Below, piece by piece: positions 6,697 through 15,232 of a DNA stretch of 28,146 bases. Under the pieces are notes generated by a model. It saw nothing but the letters and a program-made list of their open reading frames with translations. It was not told where the DNA came from and did no database searches. The position numbers and the translations under genes were made by a program. Where the stretch lies: the NCBI RefSeq assembly GCF_009755265.1, contig NZ_WPOO01000027.1, forward strand, positions 1-28,146, given 5' to 3'. The stretch comes from Adlercreutzia rubneri. Lineage in GTDB: Bacteria; Actinomycetota; Coriobacteriia; Coriobacteriales; Eggerthellaceae. Each line of letters opens with the position of its first letter. Positions within the stretch are counted from its first letter, which is position 1.

Positions 6697-7005
6697 TTAG
6701 CTGATGGTACCCTGAGCGGCCAGCACGGCTTGGGACATTTGGTAGGACAGCACCACCATGCCGATGATGACGATGGTGACGACCACCTTCACCACGGTGT
6801 TCCAGGCGCAGGCGCTGCGCCACATCATGACGAGGCCCACGGGCCACAGCACGATGAGGAAGAACACGATCCAGAAGGTCTGGTCGTACCACTTCTTCTC
6901 GTCGCCCGTGGTCACGATGTCGTTGGCGTTCTCGCGCGTGCGCCCCTGGCCGCGATGGGCCCAGTCGCCGTAGCTGTTGCCGTTCTCGTCCTTGAAGATG
7001 CCCAT
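6697..7005 (-). CDS. Small two-helix membrane protein, unknown function
   Basis: The 102-aa protein opens with MGIFKDENGNSYGDWAHRG, a hydrophilic stretch of about 45 residues, and then has two hydrophobic helices: WIVFFLIVLWPVGLVMMW and VVKVVVTIVIIGMVVLSYQM. A short polar linker with W-R-S-A-C-A-W joins them. The ATG has GAAGGGA upstream; an in-frame ATG 31 codons earlier lacks a site. Stand-alone gene with its own downstream repeat and terminator. I do not recognise the family. Confidence 0.65.
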   Translation of the reverse strand: MGIFKDENGNSYGDWAHRGQGRTRENANDIVTTGDEKKWYDQTFWIVFFLIVLWPVGLVMMWRSACAWNTVVKVVVTIVIIGMVVLSYQMSQAVLAAQGTIS

Positions 7006-7138
7006 GGAAGATCCCTTCGTCAATGCTGACCTTATGACTTTTGATTGGGATTCTACCATTGCCGCCACGCAGGGGAACCCGAGCGCCTCCCCTGTCACGA
7101 ACCCGTCACAGCCAACCGCCGAGGTCGGTGGCCCCTCG

Positions 7139-8619
7139 CTACCGGTCGCGGGCGTCGCGCTCGGCTTCCACCAGATCGATCAGCTCCTGCTGGGAATGGA
7201 CAAGCAGCTTGCGGTACACGTTGCCCATATGGGTCTTCACCGTCTCCTCGGCCAGGCCCAGCTCCTGGCTGATCACGCGCTTGTTGCGGCCGCGGGCCAA
7301 ATACTCGGTCACCTCGGTCTCGCGGGCGGTCAGGCCGTAATCGCTCGCGATCTTCGCGAACAGCGCGCCCTCCCCGTCTTCCTTGCGAGCGCCCGGCCGA
7401 ATGGCTCCCCAGCCCGACACGGGATTATCGTTGCTCAAAAGCAGCAGCGCCACGGTAGGCATAAGAAACGCCATGGCGCCGGAAACAGCCACTGGCACCG
7501 AGGACGCCACCGTGCAAGGAGCAGCGGCCAGAATGGCGGCCAGCATCTGACCAGCCACCATGCACAGGGTTGTCAGCGACACGATCCAACCTGGGGAACA
7601 TTTCAGGCAGTTGCTGAAATAAGAGCAGATGCAGGTCATGAGCACGTACACGTAGCAATGGGCCACGGCAAACAAGAAACTCGCGCCATGGCGTTTCCCG
7701 GCAGGCACACATGGGCAAGAAAGCCAAGCCCCATGAGCGAAAAACCCAGCTGATAGAGCAAATGATTGAAGTCCATCTTGAAGGTGCCCGCCGTAGCGAA
7801 GATAAGCATCGCGCCGAGAGCGAAAGCAAGCGCAGACAGGAGGCTCATTTCGCCCGCATAGCCCGCTCCCGCTTCACCACTTAGCAGCGACATGAGCCCG
7901 AGGGCTACCCCCTGCACGAAACAGGTAAGGGCGAGCTTCACGGGAAAGCGCACCTTCTCTTCCAATCCCCATGCGTAGAAGCGCTTCTTGGGAAACGGTC
8001 GCCTCGCCCCACGAAGAAAGACCACCGCGGCCAGAGCGGCCAGAGCCAGAAGCACAATGCGGCCGCACCAAGGAGCGAGCGACGCCCCGAGAAGCAACAC
8101 TACCCCTGAGAAAATGCTCGCCACGCCCAGCAGCAGGGCAAGACGAGGGCCCAGTTGGGCGAACACGCGACCTGCCTCCACCACGAAGAGGGCCGCGCCG
8201 ACGCCCATAGCCGCCGATCCCCCGTCGCAGAGAATCGCTCCGGCCGTCCCAGACGCCAAAGGCGACAGCCCTTGGGCCGCCGTTCCCCCTGCCATGCAGA
8301 CACCGATGAGAACCAGATAGCGACGGCGGGCAGCCCACGAGGCCATACGGGCATCTTCGCGGTACACGAAGAGGTACGTGAGCAGACTCGCCCCGAGCAG
8401 CAACAGCGCCGACAGCGGCACAGGACTCATTCCGTCGACGGGAAGCACCGCTAAGGGACTTTGGAAGAACGAGAGCTGCCACGCCCAATAACAGGTTAGC
8501 GCAAGAAACAGAAAGCGATGGCGAAACACCGCATCCCTCAAAGGGCGCAGGGAAGCTCCTCCCTCGTCGGACGGATCGGCAATCGTTCTCTGCTTCTCTT
8601 CGTAAGTCTCATAAGCCAT
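7139..8619 (-). CDS. Twelve-helix membrane LuxR-type regulator, split by a -1 frameshift
   Basis: Two overlapping frames together make one protein of about 493 aa. The upstream frame (8619 to 7636, 327 aa) holds nine hydrophobic helices; the downstream frame (to 7139) continues with three more and a C-terminal LuxR helix-turn-helix (LTARETEVTEYLARGRNK, then GLAEETVKTHMGNVYRKL). The family is an MFS-like membrane domain fused to a LuxR HTH, common in Eggerthella beside reductases. The frames join at codons CCG GGA AAC, a G GGA AAC slippery heptamer. This may be a programmed -1 shift, a recent inactivation or a sequencing error. Without a shift, the product lacks helices 10-12 and the HTH. The ATG has AAGGAGG. 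It is divergent from a reductase gene, its likely target. Confidence 0.75.
7693..7699 (-). other. Slippery heptamer G GGA AAC at the frame junction
   Basis: Minus-strand GGGAAAC is phased as X XXY YYZ in the upstream frame (CCG GGA AAC). Slipping back one base gives GGG AAA and enters exactly the frame that encodes helices 10-12 and the HTH. GGGAAAC is a known -1 heptamer in some retroviruses. Just after it, AAACGC and GCGCGAGTTT can partly pair around CCATGG. Confidence 0.5.
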
Positions 8620-8795
8620 AGAAAGCCCTCCTTGGGTAAAAAGTATCCCCGAAATGGGCAGAAATCGTATCCCCCTAGAAGGGCCAATTCGCCGATTTGG
8701 ACAATTTGGCGGCCTACGGGGGTTTCATCGCGACCGAAATGGAGCTTCAATGGCGGCAGCTCGACCATTGCGACAACCAACAGGAAGGGGAACTC
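8620..8795. promoter_or_regulatory. Divergent promoter region with direct repeats
   Basis: This 176-bp gap separates the membrane LuxR gene from the flavoprotein gene. GTATCCCC occurs twice, at 8643 and 8667, exactly 24 bp apart, each followed by a short A/G stretch and GGG. A second motif, TTTGGACAATTTGGCGG, contains a TTTGG direct repeat and pairs CGCC/GGCG around it. Tandem sites between a LuxR regulator and its divergent target are plausible operators; this is inference. No clear -10/-35 pair stands out. Confidence 0.4.
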
Positions 8796-10580
8796 ATGAC
8801 GAGCAATGCAATAGGACGCCGTTCCTTCTTGAAGGGGGCACTCGCCTCCGGAGCCATTGTGGCCGGAAGCGCCCTGGCCGGCTGCGCTCCCAGCGCACCC
8901 AAAATCGAGGGCAGCGACGGCGCCGCCAAAACCGAGGGCGGCAGCGCAACGGAGGGTTCTGCCGGCGCAGGCGCCCAAACCGCCGAGACCTCCCAGAAGG
9001 AATGGGCCTTCGAGATTCCGCCGGAGCCCATCGCCGAGGATTCCATCGCCGAAACCGTCGAGGCCGACCTTGTGGTGGTGGGCGCCGGTACCGCAGGGCT
9101 CGTGACCGCCGTGTCCGCCGCCGAGGAAGGCCTGAACGTTGTGGTGGTATCGGCCTCTGAGAAACCCGTTTCCCGAGGCGGCTCCAACAACGCTGTGTTC
9201 TGCAAGGCCATGCAGCGCGAAGGCTTCGACAAGCTCACTCCCTTCATGTTCCAGAAGGAGATTTTCTACGCTGGCAACCAAGTGGACGAGGCCAAGTGGT
9301 ACAAACACTACAACAACAGCGAGACGGCCATGAACTGGATCATCGACATGATGGAAGGCGCCGGCTACGCCGTGAAGGTGGAGAAGGGCACTCCCGGCTC
9401 CCCGACGAGCCTGTACTACGAGACGTGCTCCATCGGCTGGGACTACGGCCCGGGCCAAGAGCCCGATCCCGACCTTGTTGTGAGCACCGGCATGATGCAG
9501 CCCCTGCTCGTGAACGAGCTGGCGCGTCGCCTCACCGAGGAGCTCGACGGCCGCATCGACTTCAAGACCAAGGGCGAGCAGTTGGTACGCGAGGATAACA
9601 ACACCGGCCGCGTGACCGCCGTCATCTGCTCGCGGGAAGACGGCAGCTATGCGAAGTACACCGGTTCCAAGGCCGTCGTGCTCGCCACCGGCGATTTCTC
9701 GGCCAACCGCGACATGATGTACCGTTACGCTCCCAGCTACGCTCCCTATATCGCCGACGAGGTGTACGACAGCGAACCCAACTACGACGCGGGCTTCCAG
9801 TACGGCGGCCTGTTCAAGGGCGATGGCCAGCGCATGGGCCTGTGGGTCGGCGCCGGCTGGCAGAAGATCTTCCCCAACTGCGTGATGGGCGGCTTCTTCG
9901 GCCCCGGCCCGCGCAACCTGTACAGCAACTTCCTCGGCCTGCTCGTGAACACCAAAGGCGAGCGCTTCATGAACGAGAACTGCCTGTCGCCCTGCGCCGG
10001 CATGAACAACTTCGGTCAGCCCGGCAAGACCGTGTTCGCCCTGTGGGGCCACGACTACGCCTCCCAGGTGGAGCTGTCCGGCAGCTGGAACAACGATTCG
10101 ATGCTGGAAGGCGACCCGGCGGCGAAGGCCGCGGCTATCGTGGAGTCGTGGGACGCCGATGTGGAGGCCGGCGCCATGGTGAAGGGCGATACCTTGGAGA
10201 GCGTCATCGAACAGCTGGGGCTGCCACCCGAGACCATTGAGACCGTGAACCACTACAACGAGCTGTGTCTGGCCGGCGAGGACACCGACTACCATAAGGA
10301 CCCCAGCTGCCTGCACGCCTTCGGCGACGGCCCCTACTACGGCCAGTCCAGCGGCGGCATGCTCATCTTCCTCACCGTGCTGGGCGGCCTTTCCACCGAT
10401 CCGCAGATGCGCGTGTGCGATAAGGAGGACAATCCCATTCCCGGCCTGTATAACGTGGGCACCATGGTGGGCGATATGTTTGCGACTAACTACACCTTCA
10501 TGGTGGAAGGCGCGAACTACGGCGCCAACTGCATCACCTTCGGCTATCTCACCGGCAAGCACATCGCCGAGAACGAGTAA
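8796..10580 (+). CDS. Tat-exported lipoprotein flavoprotein reductase (FAD-binding, fumarate-reductase-like)
   Basis: The 594-aa protein starts with a twin-arginine signal (RRSFLKG at residues 8-14), a hydrophobic stretch and a lipobox LAG-Cys30, so it is likely exported folded and lipid-anchored outside the membrane. After a Gly/Ala/Glu-rich linker comes the FAD Rossmann motif VVGAGTAGLV (~94-103). The C-terminal GLYNVGTMVGDMF...GANYGANC is the second FAD-contacting region. In fumarate reductases this region carries HxMGG and G-x-N-R residues that bind dicarboxylate; here the sequence reads FLTVLGGL and GANYGAN, without the His and Arg, so fumarate is an unlikely substrate. No FMN-binding or heme domain is present, so electrons must come from a partner. 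The ATG has AGGAAGG. Confidence 0.88.
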   Translation: MTSNAIGRRSFLKGALASGAIVAGSALAGCAPSAPKIEGSDGAAKTEGGSATEGSAGAGAQTAETSQKEWAFEIPPEPIAEDSIAETVEADLVVVGAGTAGLVTAVSAAEEGLNVVVVSASEKPVSRGGSNNAVFCKAMQREGFDKLTPFMFQKEIFYAGNQVDEAKWYKHYNNSETAMNWIIDMMEGAGYAVKVEKGTPGSPTSLYYETCSIGWDYGPGQEPDPDLVVSTGMMQPLLVNELARRLTEELDGRIDFKTKGEQLVREDNNTGRVTAVICSREDGSYAKYTGSKAVVLATGDFSANRDMMYRYAPSYAPYIADEVYDSEPNYDAGFQYGGLFKGDGQRMGLWVGAGWQKIFPNCVMGGFFGPGPRNLYSNFLGLLVNTKGERFMNENCLSPCAGMNNFGQPGKTVFALWGHDYASQVELSGSWNNDSMLEGDPAAKAAAIVESWDADVEAGAMVKGDTLESVIEQLGLPPETIETVNHYNELCLAGEDTDYHKDPSCLHAFGDGPYYGQSSGGMLIFLTVLGGLSTDPQMRVCDKEDNPIPGLYNVGTMVGDMFATNYTFMVEGANYGANCITFGYLTGKHIAENE

Positions 10581-10604
10581 CCCCCGACCGAGCCCTCCCC
10601 TCCC

Positions 10605-10641
10605 AAAAAAGGCCGCGTCCCTCCCAGGGCGCGGCCTTTTT
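10605..10641. terminator. Bidirectional terminator after the reductase
   Basis: AAAAAAGGCCGCG...CGCGGCCTTTTT forms a long stem with an inner CCC/GGG, an A-run before it and a T-run after it, so it can terminate both the plus-strand reductase gene and the minus-strand Rpn gene that converges on it. Confidence 0.9.
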
Positions 10642-10653
10642 CACGGGAAGCTA

Positions 10654-11469
10654 CTACAAACCATACTTCCGAAGAAGTTCCTCGGCCGCCACAGGATCGG
10701 CCATGACGGCTAGGGCGTCTTCGGCGCGGCCATCTTCTGCCAGTTTCGCGGCAAGGGCAGCCATCCTGGCAACACCTTCAACACGGCCCTCGGCGCGGCC
10801 CTCAGCCAAGCCTTCGGCAATGGCGTCGGCACGAGCATCATCCAACAGATCTCCTACGGTCATCACGGAACCCACCCACTCTCTGTCCTCGTTGGCCGCG
10901 GAAACTGCTGCGTCCATGGCACTGATAAGTTCGTCATCGGGGGCTACCGCACCCTTTCGAATATATTCTAGCAGATTCCGCAGACCCTCATTGGGCGCAA
11001 TGGCTCCAGCACAAGCGTTCAGCACCACCCACGTAGAGCCCGTCTGGGCCGATAGGGCGGAATTCTCGCGACAAAGACGATCAAACGTATACACCGGGAA
11101 ACCAGCTCCAAGCCAATCGAAATCGCAGGCAAAGATGATGTAGCTGTCGCGCAGATCCCTCCATGACGAGCCCTGGTCGAGAAGTCCCGAATCGATGCTC
11201 GCCTGGTAGTAGCGCAGGCGACGCCCCAAATCGGCGTGGGGATTGGCTTGCATCTCTACATCGATGACGCCCAAGGCAGTCTCGGCGTACACGTCAAGCC
11301 GCACACCGCGGGATGCCACTGTAGGCTGAAGCACCTGCTCCCGGTTGAGATAGGCGATAGAGCCCACTTCGGTGCCGAGAACGCGCTCCAAGAACCCGCG
11401 GCAAATGTCTTCGCGACAGAGCACACGCCCGAACATGAAGTTGTTGGATATGGGTATACGGCTGGTCAT
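10654..11469 (-). CDS. Rpn-family recombination-promoting nuclease (PD-(D/E)XK)
   Basis: The 271-aa protein resembles the Rpn/PDDEXK transposase-like nuclease family, DNA endonucleases linked to RecA-independent recombination. The nuclease core shows Asp59 in RLDVYAE and the D-V-E-M-Q motif with Glu72 and Gln74, followed by R-R-L-R-Y-Y-Q, the usual continuation. The C-terminal part has the family's typical AEGLAEGRAEGRVEG repeat helix and ends in EELLRKYGL. The ATG has AAGGGG. Upstream lie a leader hairpin (11491-11526) and a near-consensus promoter with an SOS-like palindrome, suggesting DNA-damage control. It is a single-gene unit between two terminators, often seen for this mobile-like family. 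Confidence 0.85.
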   Translation of the reverse strand: MTSRIPISNNFMFGRVLCREDICRGFLERVLGTEVGSIAYLNREQVLQPTVASRGVRLDVYAETALGVIDVEMQANPHADLGRRLRYYQASIDSGLLDQGSSWRDLRDSYIIFACDFDWLGAGFPVYTFDRLCRENSALSAQTGSTWVVLNACAGAIAPNEGLRNLLEYIRKGAVAPDDELISAMDAAVSAANEDREWVGSVMTVGDLLDDARADAIAEGLAEGRAEGRVEGVARMAALAAKLAEDGRAEDALAVMADPVAAEELLRKYGL

Positions 11470-11553
11470 GGCAGCCCCTTTCTCCTCAGCGGCTGTCCCC
11501 GTTTCCGGGTTAGGGGCTCCCCAGCCTCGATTTCACCTCTCATGAAACCGTAA

Positions 11554-11595
11554 GAACATTTGTTCTATTATAGGGTTTTGAACCGATGATTGCAA
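11554..11595 (-). promoter_or_regulatory. Promoter of the Rpn gene with a LexA-like operator
   Basis: On the minus strand TTGCAA (11590-11595), a 17-bp spacer and TATAAT (11567-11572) form a near-consensus promoter. Starting one base past the -10 is the palindrome GAACAAATGTTC (11554-11565), covering the expected transcription start. The LexA box of Gram-positive bacteria is CGAAC-N4-GTTCG; this site keeps GAAC-N4-GTTC but not the outer C and G. Confidence 0.6.
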
Positions 11596-11640
11596 GAGGA
11601 AAGGAGATCAAATTTGAAAAATTCGGCATCCTTCTTAACG

Positions 11641-11668
11641 AAAGGCCGCACCTTGAAGGGCGGCCTTT
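11641..11668 (-). terminator. Terminator of the gatCAB operon
   Basis: AAAGGCCGC pairs with GCGGCCTTT (9 bp) across a 10-base loop, 34 bases past the gatB stop on the minus strand. The tail is TTTCGTT, a modest U-run. Confidence 0.75.
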
Positions 11669-11701
11669 CGCAACTTAAAACAAATTGACGACTTCGCTTC
11701 C

Positions 11702-13282
11702 CTACCCCAGTTTCTTGGCGAGCAGCTCGTTGATGATCTTGGGGTTGCCCTGGCCGCGCATGGCCTTCATGCACTGGCCGACGAAAAAGCCGATAACCTT
11801 GGTGTTGCCGTCACGGTAGCGGGCCACCTCATCGGGGTTGGCGGCGATGACCTCGTCCACCACGGCCTCGATGGCACCGGTGTCCGACACCTGCTTCATG
11901 CCGCGGGCCTCCACGATGGCCTCGGGGTCGGCGCCCTCGTCCATGATGGCCGCGAACACCTCCTTGGCCTGCTTCGAGGAGATAGTGTCATCCGCAAGCA
12001 TCTTCACAAGCGAAAGCGCCCGGGCCGCCGTCAGCGGCGTGTCGGCGAGCAGCGTGCCCTCGTGGGCGTTCAGCCACGCGGCCACGTCGTTGATGATGAG
12101 GTTCGCGAGCGGTTTGGCAAACTTGCTGCCGTCCGCCTCGGCTTTCGCAAGCGCCATGCACTCGTCGAAGAAGTCGGCCGTAGCGCGGTGCTCCACCAGA
12201 TGGCGCGCATCGTAGGAAGTGAGCCCGAAATCGGCGGCGAAGCGCGCGGCCTTCTGGTCGGGCAGCTCCGGCAGCTTCGCCCGCACCCCTTCGATGAACT
12301 CGTCGGACAAGTCGTAGGGCGCCAGATCGGGTTCGGGGAACAGGCGGTAGTCGTCAGCCGTCTCCTTCACACGCATGACGATGGTGCGCTTGGCGGACGG
12401 ATCCCAGTGGCGCGTCTCCTGGTAGATGACGCCGCCCTCCTCGAGCACCTCGGCCTGGCGGCAGATCTCGTAGGCCAGCCCGTCGTGCAGGTTCTTGAAG
12501 GAGTTCATGTTCTTCAGCTCGGTCTTGGTGCCGAACGCGGTGGCGCCGCGGCGGCGCAGCGACACGTTGCCGTCGCAGCGCAGGGAACCTTCCTCCATGG
12601 AGCAGTCGGAGATCCCTAAGGCCAGGTAGATCTGGCGCAGCTTCTGCATGAACAGACGCGCCTCCTCGGGCGTGCGCAGATCGGGCTCGGTCACCAGCTC
12701 GATCAAGGGCGTGCCGGCGCGGTTGTAGTCCACGAGCGACTGCGTGGCCCCGGCGATGCGACCCTCGCCGCCTCCGAGGTGCACCATCTTGCCGGCGTCC
12801 TCCTCCATGTGGATGCGCGTGATGCCCACATGCGCCACGTAGCCGTCCTCGGTGCGCGTGATGTTGTCCTCCGTCTCGCCGGGGGCGAGCGCGTCCAGGC
12901 GGTAGCGCTCGGTCGCGCCCCTGCCGTCCACGTCCAGGTCAAGGTGGCCCCGCATGCAGAACGCGATGGGGCCCTGAGTGGTCTGAAAGTTCTTCGCCAT
13001 ATCCGGGTACATGTAGTTCTTGCGGTAGAACATCGAGTGCTTCTCGATGTCGCAGTTGGTGGCAAGACCGGCCAGCACGATGGACTCGATGGCCGCGCGG
13101 TTGGGCACGGGAAGCGCCCCGGGCAACCCCAGGCATACCGGGCAGGTGTGGGTGTTGGGGGCCGCGCCGAACTCCAACTTGCAGCCGCAGAACATCTTGG
13201 TTTCCAGCGTGGTCAGCTCCGCGTGGATCTCCAGACCGATGACGGCCTCCCAGGTCTCGAATACCTCTTCGAGGGTCTTCAT
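11702..13282 (-). CDS. gatB: Aspartyl/glutamyl-tRNA amidotransferase subunit B
   Basis: The 526-aa GatB phosphorylates the misacylated Glu-tRNAGln or Asp-tRNAAsn with ATP so that ammonia from GatA can form the correct aminoacyl-tRNA. The start WEAVIGLEIHAELTT, the zinc-binding cysteines (C-G-C near residue 33 and CPVCLGLPG) and the Y-M-Y-P-D-M-A-K-N-F-Q motif are classic, and the C-terminal YqeY-like tail ends in GNPKIINELLAKKLG. It is longer than usual (about 480-500 aa). The ATG abuts the gatA TAA stop with a ribosome site inside gatA. Last gene of gatCAB. Confidence 0.97.
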   Translation of the reverse strand: MKTLEEVFETWEAVIGLEIHAELTTLETKMFCGCKLEFGAAPNTHTCPVCLGLPGALPVPNRAAIESIVLAGLATNCDIEKHSMFYRKNYMYPDMAKNFQTTQGPIAFCMRGHLDLDVDGRGATERYRLDALAPGETEDNITRTEDGYVAHVGITRIHMEEDAGKMVHLGGGEGRIAGATQSLVDYNRAGTPLIELVTEPDLRTPEEARLFMQKLRQIYLALGISDCSMEEGSLRCDGNVSLRRRGATAFGTKTELKNMNSFKNLHDGLAYEICRQAEVLEEGGVIYQETRHWDPSAKRTIVMRVKETADDYRLFPEPDLAPYDLSDEFIEGVRAKLPELPDQKAARFAADFGLTSYDARHLVEHRATADFFDECMALAKAEADGSKFAKPLANLIINDVAAWLNAHEGTLLADTPLTAARALSLVKMLADDTISSKQAKEVFAAIMDEGADPEAIVEARGMKQVSDTGAIEAVVDEVIAANPDEVARYRDGNTKVIGFFVGQCMKAMRGQGNPKIINELLAKKLG

Positions 13283-14776
13283 TTACGCACCCACCTTTCC
13301 GTCGGCGAAATCGGGGGCAACGGGCGCCGGGCCGTAGTGCTGCTCCAAGGCCGCCGCCGCCCGGAACATGTTCTTGTCCTTGAAGGGAGGCGCGATGATC
13401 TGCACACCCACCGGAAGGCCCGTGTCGGCGCCGAGGCCGACGGGGAACGACAGGCCGCCGTTGCCGGCGATGTTGATGGAGATGGTGAACATGTCCGCGA
13501 GGTACATCTCGGTGGGGTCGCAGATCTCGCCGATCTTGAACGCCGTGGTCGGCGCCACCGGCGACAGGATGACATCCACCTTCTCGAAGGCCGCCGCGTA
13601 GTCGCGCGTGATGAGGGTGCGCACCTGCTGGGCCGGATAGTAGTACTTGTCGTAGACGCCGGCCGACAGAAGGTAGCTGCCGAGCATGATGCGGCGGCGC
13701 GCCTCGGGGCCGAAGCCCTTCGCGCGGCTGGCCTCGTACTGGCTGGCCAGATCCTTGTGGCCCGGGTCGCAGTAGCCGTAGCGCACCGAGTCGAAGCGGG
13801 CGAGGTTGCTGAAGGCCTCGCAGGGGCCGAGCACGTAGTAGGCGCTCATAGCGGCCTGGGCGTGTGGAAGCTCCACTTCCACCAGTTCCGCGCCCATATC
13901 TTGAAGAACAGCCGCGGCCTCTTCCACCTTCGCCCGCACCTCGGGCGCAAGACCGGCCGCCTCCATGAACGCGGGAACGATGCCGATCTTCATGCCGCGC
14001 GCGCCCTCAGCGAGGTTGGCCGTGAAGTCCACGTCGCACGGCTGGCTCGTGCAGTCCAGCTCGTCGCGGCCGGAAAGCGCGTTCAGCGCGAGCGCCGCAT
14101 CCTCCACCGAACGGGCGAAGGGGCCCACCTGGTCGAGCGAGCTGCCAAAGGCCACCACACCGTAGCGCGACACCACGCCGTAGGTGGGCTTCACGGCCAC
14201 CAGACCGCAGAACGAGCCCGGTTGGCGGATGGAGCCGCCCGTATCCGACCCGAGCGACACCGGCACAAAGCCCGCCGCCACGGCCGCGGCGCTTCCGCCC
14301 GAGCTGCCGCCGGGCACGCGCTCGACATCCCACGGGTTGAAGGTGGGGCCGAAGGCGGAGGTCTCGGTGGAGCCGCCGAAGGCGAACTCGTCCATGTTCA
14401 GCTTGCCGATGGGAAGAGCGCCGGCGCGCAGCGTCTTTTCCACGCAGGTCGCCGTGTAGGGGGACACGTAGTCGCGCAGCATGTTCGAGGAGCACGTCGT
14501 GTGCGTGCCCGTGAGGTTCAGGTTGTCCTTGTAGCCCACGGGAACGCCCGCGAGCGGGCCCATCTCGGCGAGGCGCCCCTCGGCGACGGCGGCGTCGATG
14601 CGAGCCGCCGCGTCGAGCGCGAGTTCCTCGGTGGTTTCCAGGAAGGCATGCACCGCCCCGTCGGCCTCGCCGATGCGCTCGAAGGTGCCGCGGGTCACCT
14701 CGGCGGCCGAGAACTCCTTGGCGGCGAGACCGGTTTGAATCTCGCGAATGCCCATTTCTCCGAAGGTGCGCGCCAT
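13283..14776 (-). CDS. gatA: Aspartyl/glutamyl-tRNA amidotransferase subunit A
   Basis: The 497-aa glutaminase subunit releases ammonia from glutamine and tunnels it to GatB. The amidase-signature Ser-cisSer-Lys triad is visible: Lys in GVPVGYKDNL, the GGSSGGSAAAVAAG loop, and the nucleophile segment SLGSDTGGSIRQP. Length is normal. The ATG overlaps the gatC stop by one base, so translation is coupled. GatCAB implies that this organism makes Gln-tRNA and/or Asn-tRNA indirectly. Confidence 0.97.
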   Translation of the reverse strand: MARTFGEMGIREIQTGLAAKEFSAAEVTRGTFERIGEADGAVHAFLETTEELALDAAARIDAAVAEGRLAEMGPLAGVPVGYKDNLNLTGTHTTCSSNMLRDYVSPYTATCVEKTLRAGALPIGKLNMDEFAFGGSTETSAFGPTFNPWDVERVPGGSSGGSAAAVAAGFVPVSLGSDTGGSIRQPGSFCGLVAVKPTYGVVSRYGVVAFGSSLDQVGPFARSVEDAALALNALSGRDELDCTSQPCDVDFTANLAEGARGMKIGIVPAFMEAAGLAPEVRAKVEEAAAVLQDMGAELVEVELPHAQAAMSAYYVLGPCEAFSNLARFDSVRYGYCDPGHKDLASQYEASRAKGFGPEARRRIMLGSYLLSAGVYDKYYYPAQQVRTLITRDYAAAFEKVDVILSPVAPTTAFKIGEICDPTEMYLADMFTISINIAGNGGLSFPVGLGADTGLPVGVQIIAPPFKDKNMFRAAAALEQHYGPAPVAPDFADGKVGA

Positions 14777-15087
14777 TAGCGATCGCCCCCTTCCCCCAGG
14801 ATGGACGGGATGAGGAAGCTGCCGTCTTCCTGCTTGGGCGCGTTTTCCAGCGCCACTTCCTGGGTGAAGCTCCCGCGCACCTCGTCATCGCGCATGACGT
14901 TGGACAAGTCGCCGATGGGATGGAACGTCGGCTCGACCCCGTCGAGGTCGAACTCGGTGATAGGCGCCAGGCTGTCGATGATGGCGTTCAGGTCGGCCGT
15001 CATGGCGACGACCTCCTCCGCGTCAAGGCCAATGCGGGTGTATTCCGCGATGCCCCGCACATCGGCCTCGGAAAGATGCTGCGTCAT
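14776..15087 (-). CDS. gatC: Aspartyl/glutamyl-tRNA amidotransferase subunit C
   Basis: The 103-aa subunit stabilises GatA-GatB. It shows the typical N-terminal helix with L-S-E-A-D-V-R-G-I-A and E-Y-T-R-I-G-L, then the central LAPITEFDLDGVEPTFHP motif. The ATG follows AAGGAG. First gene of the operon; a TTGACT -35-like hexamer lies about 60 bases upstream but its -10 is weak. Confidence 0.95.
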   Translation of the reverse strand: MTQHLSEADVRGIAEYTRIGLDAEEVVAMTADLNAIIDSLAPITEFDLDGVEPTFHPIGDLSNVMRDDEVRGSFTQEVALENAPKQEDGSFLIPSILGEGGDR

Positions 15088-15167
15088 GAATCGCGCTCCT
15101 TCTCTGGGAGCGGCCGCGCCGTGGCGATCGGCACTCCCCGGTTCGTTAAGTCAACCGCTCCATGATA

Positions 15168-15192
15168 GCAAAAGGCGCGCCACCAGCGCGCC
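15168..15192 (-). terminator. Terminator of the LarE-like gene
   Basis: Minus-strand GGCGCGC-TGGTG-GCGCGCC (7-bp GC stem, 5-base loop) is followed by TTTTGCTAT. It lies about 40 bases past the stop of the LarE-like gene and just before the gatC promoter region. Confidence 0.8.
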
Positions 15193-15232
15193 CCGCGCCC
15201 ACCGAGCGCGAAGATTTAACAGAGCGGGCGAC

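Noticed and set aside
7139..7708. Downstream LuxR frame as an independent 189-aa gene
   Set aside because: Its GTG start has no ribosome site and the first residues continue the membrane helix of the upstream frame; it is one split gene.
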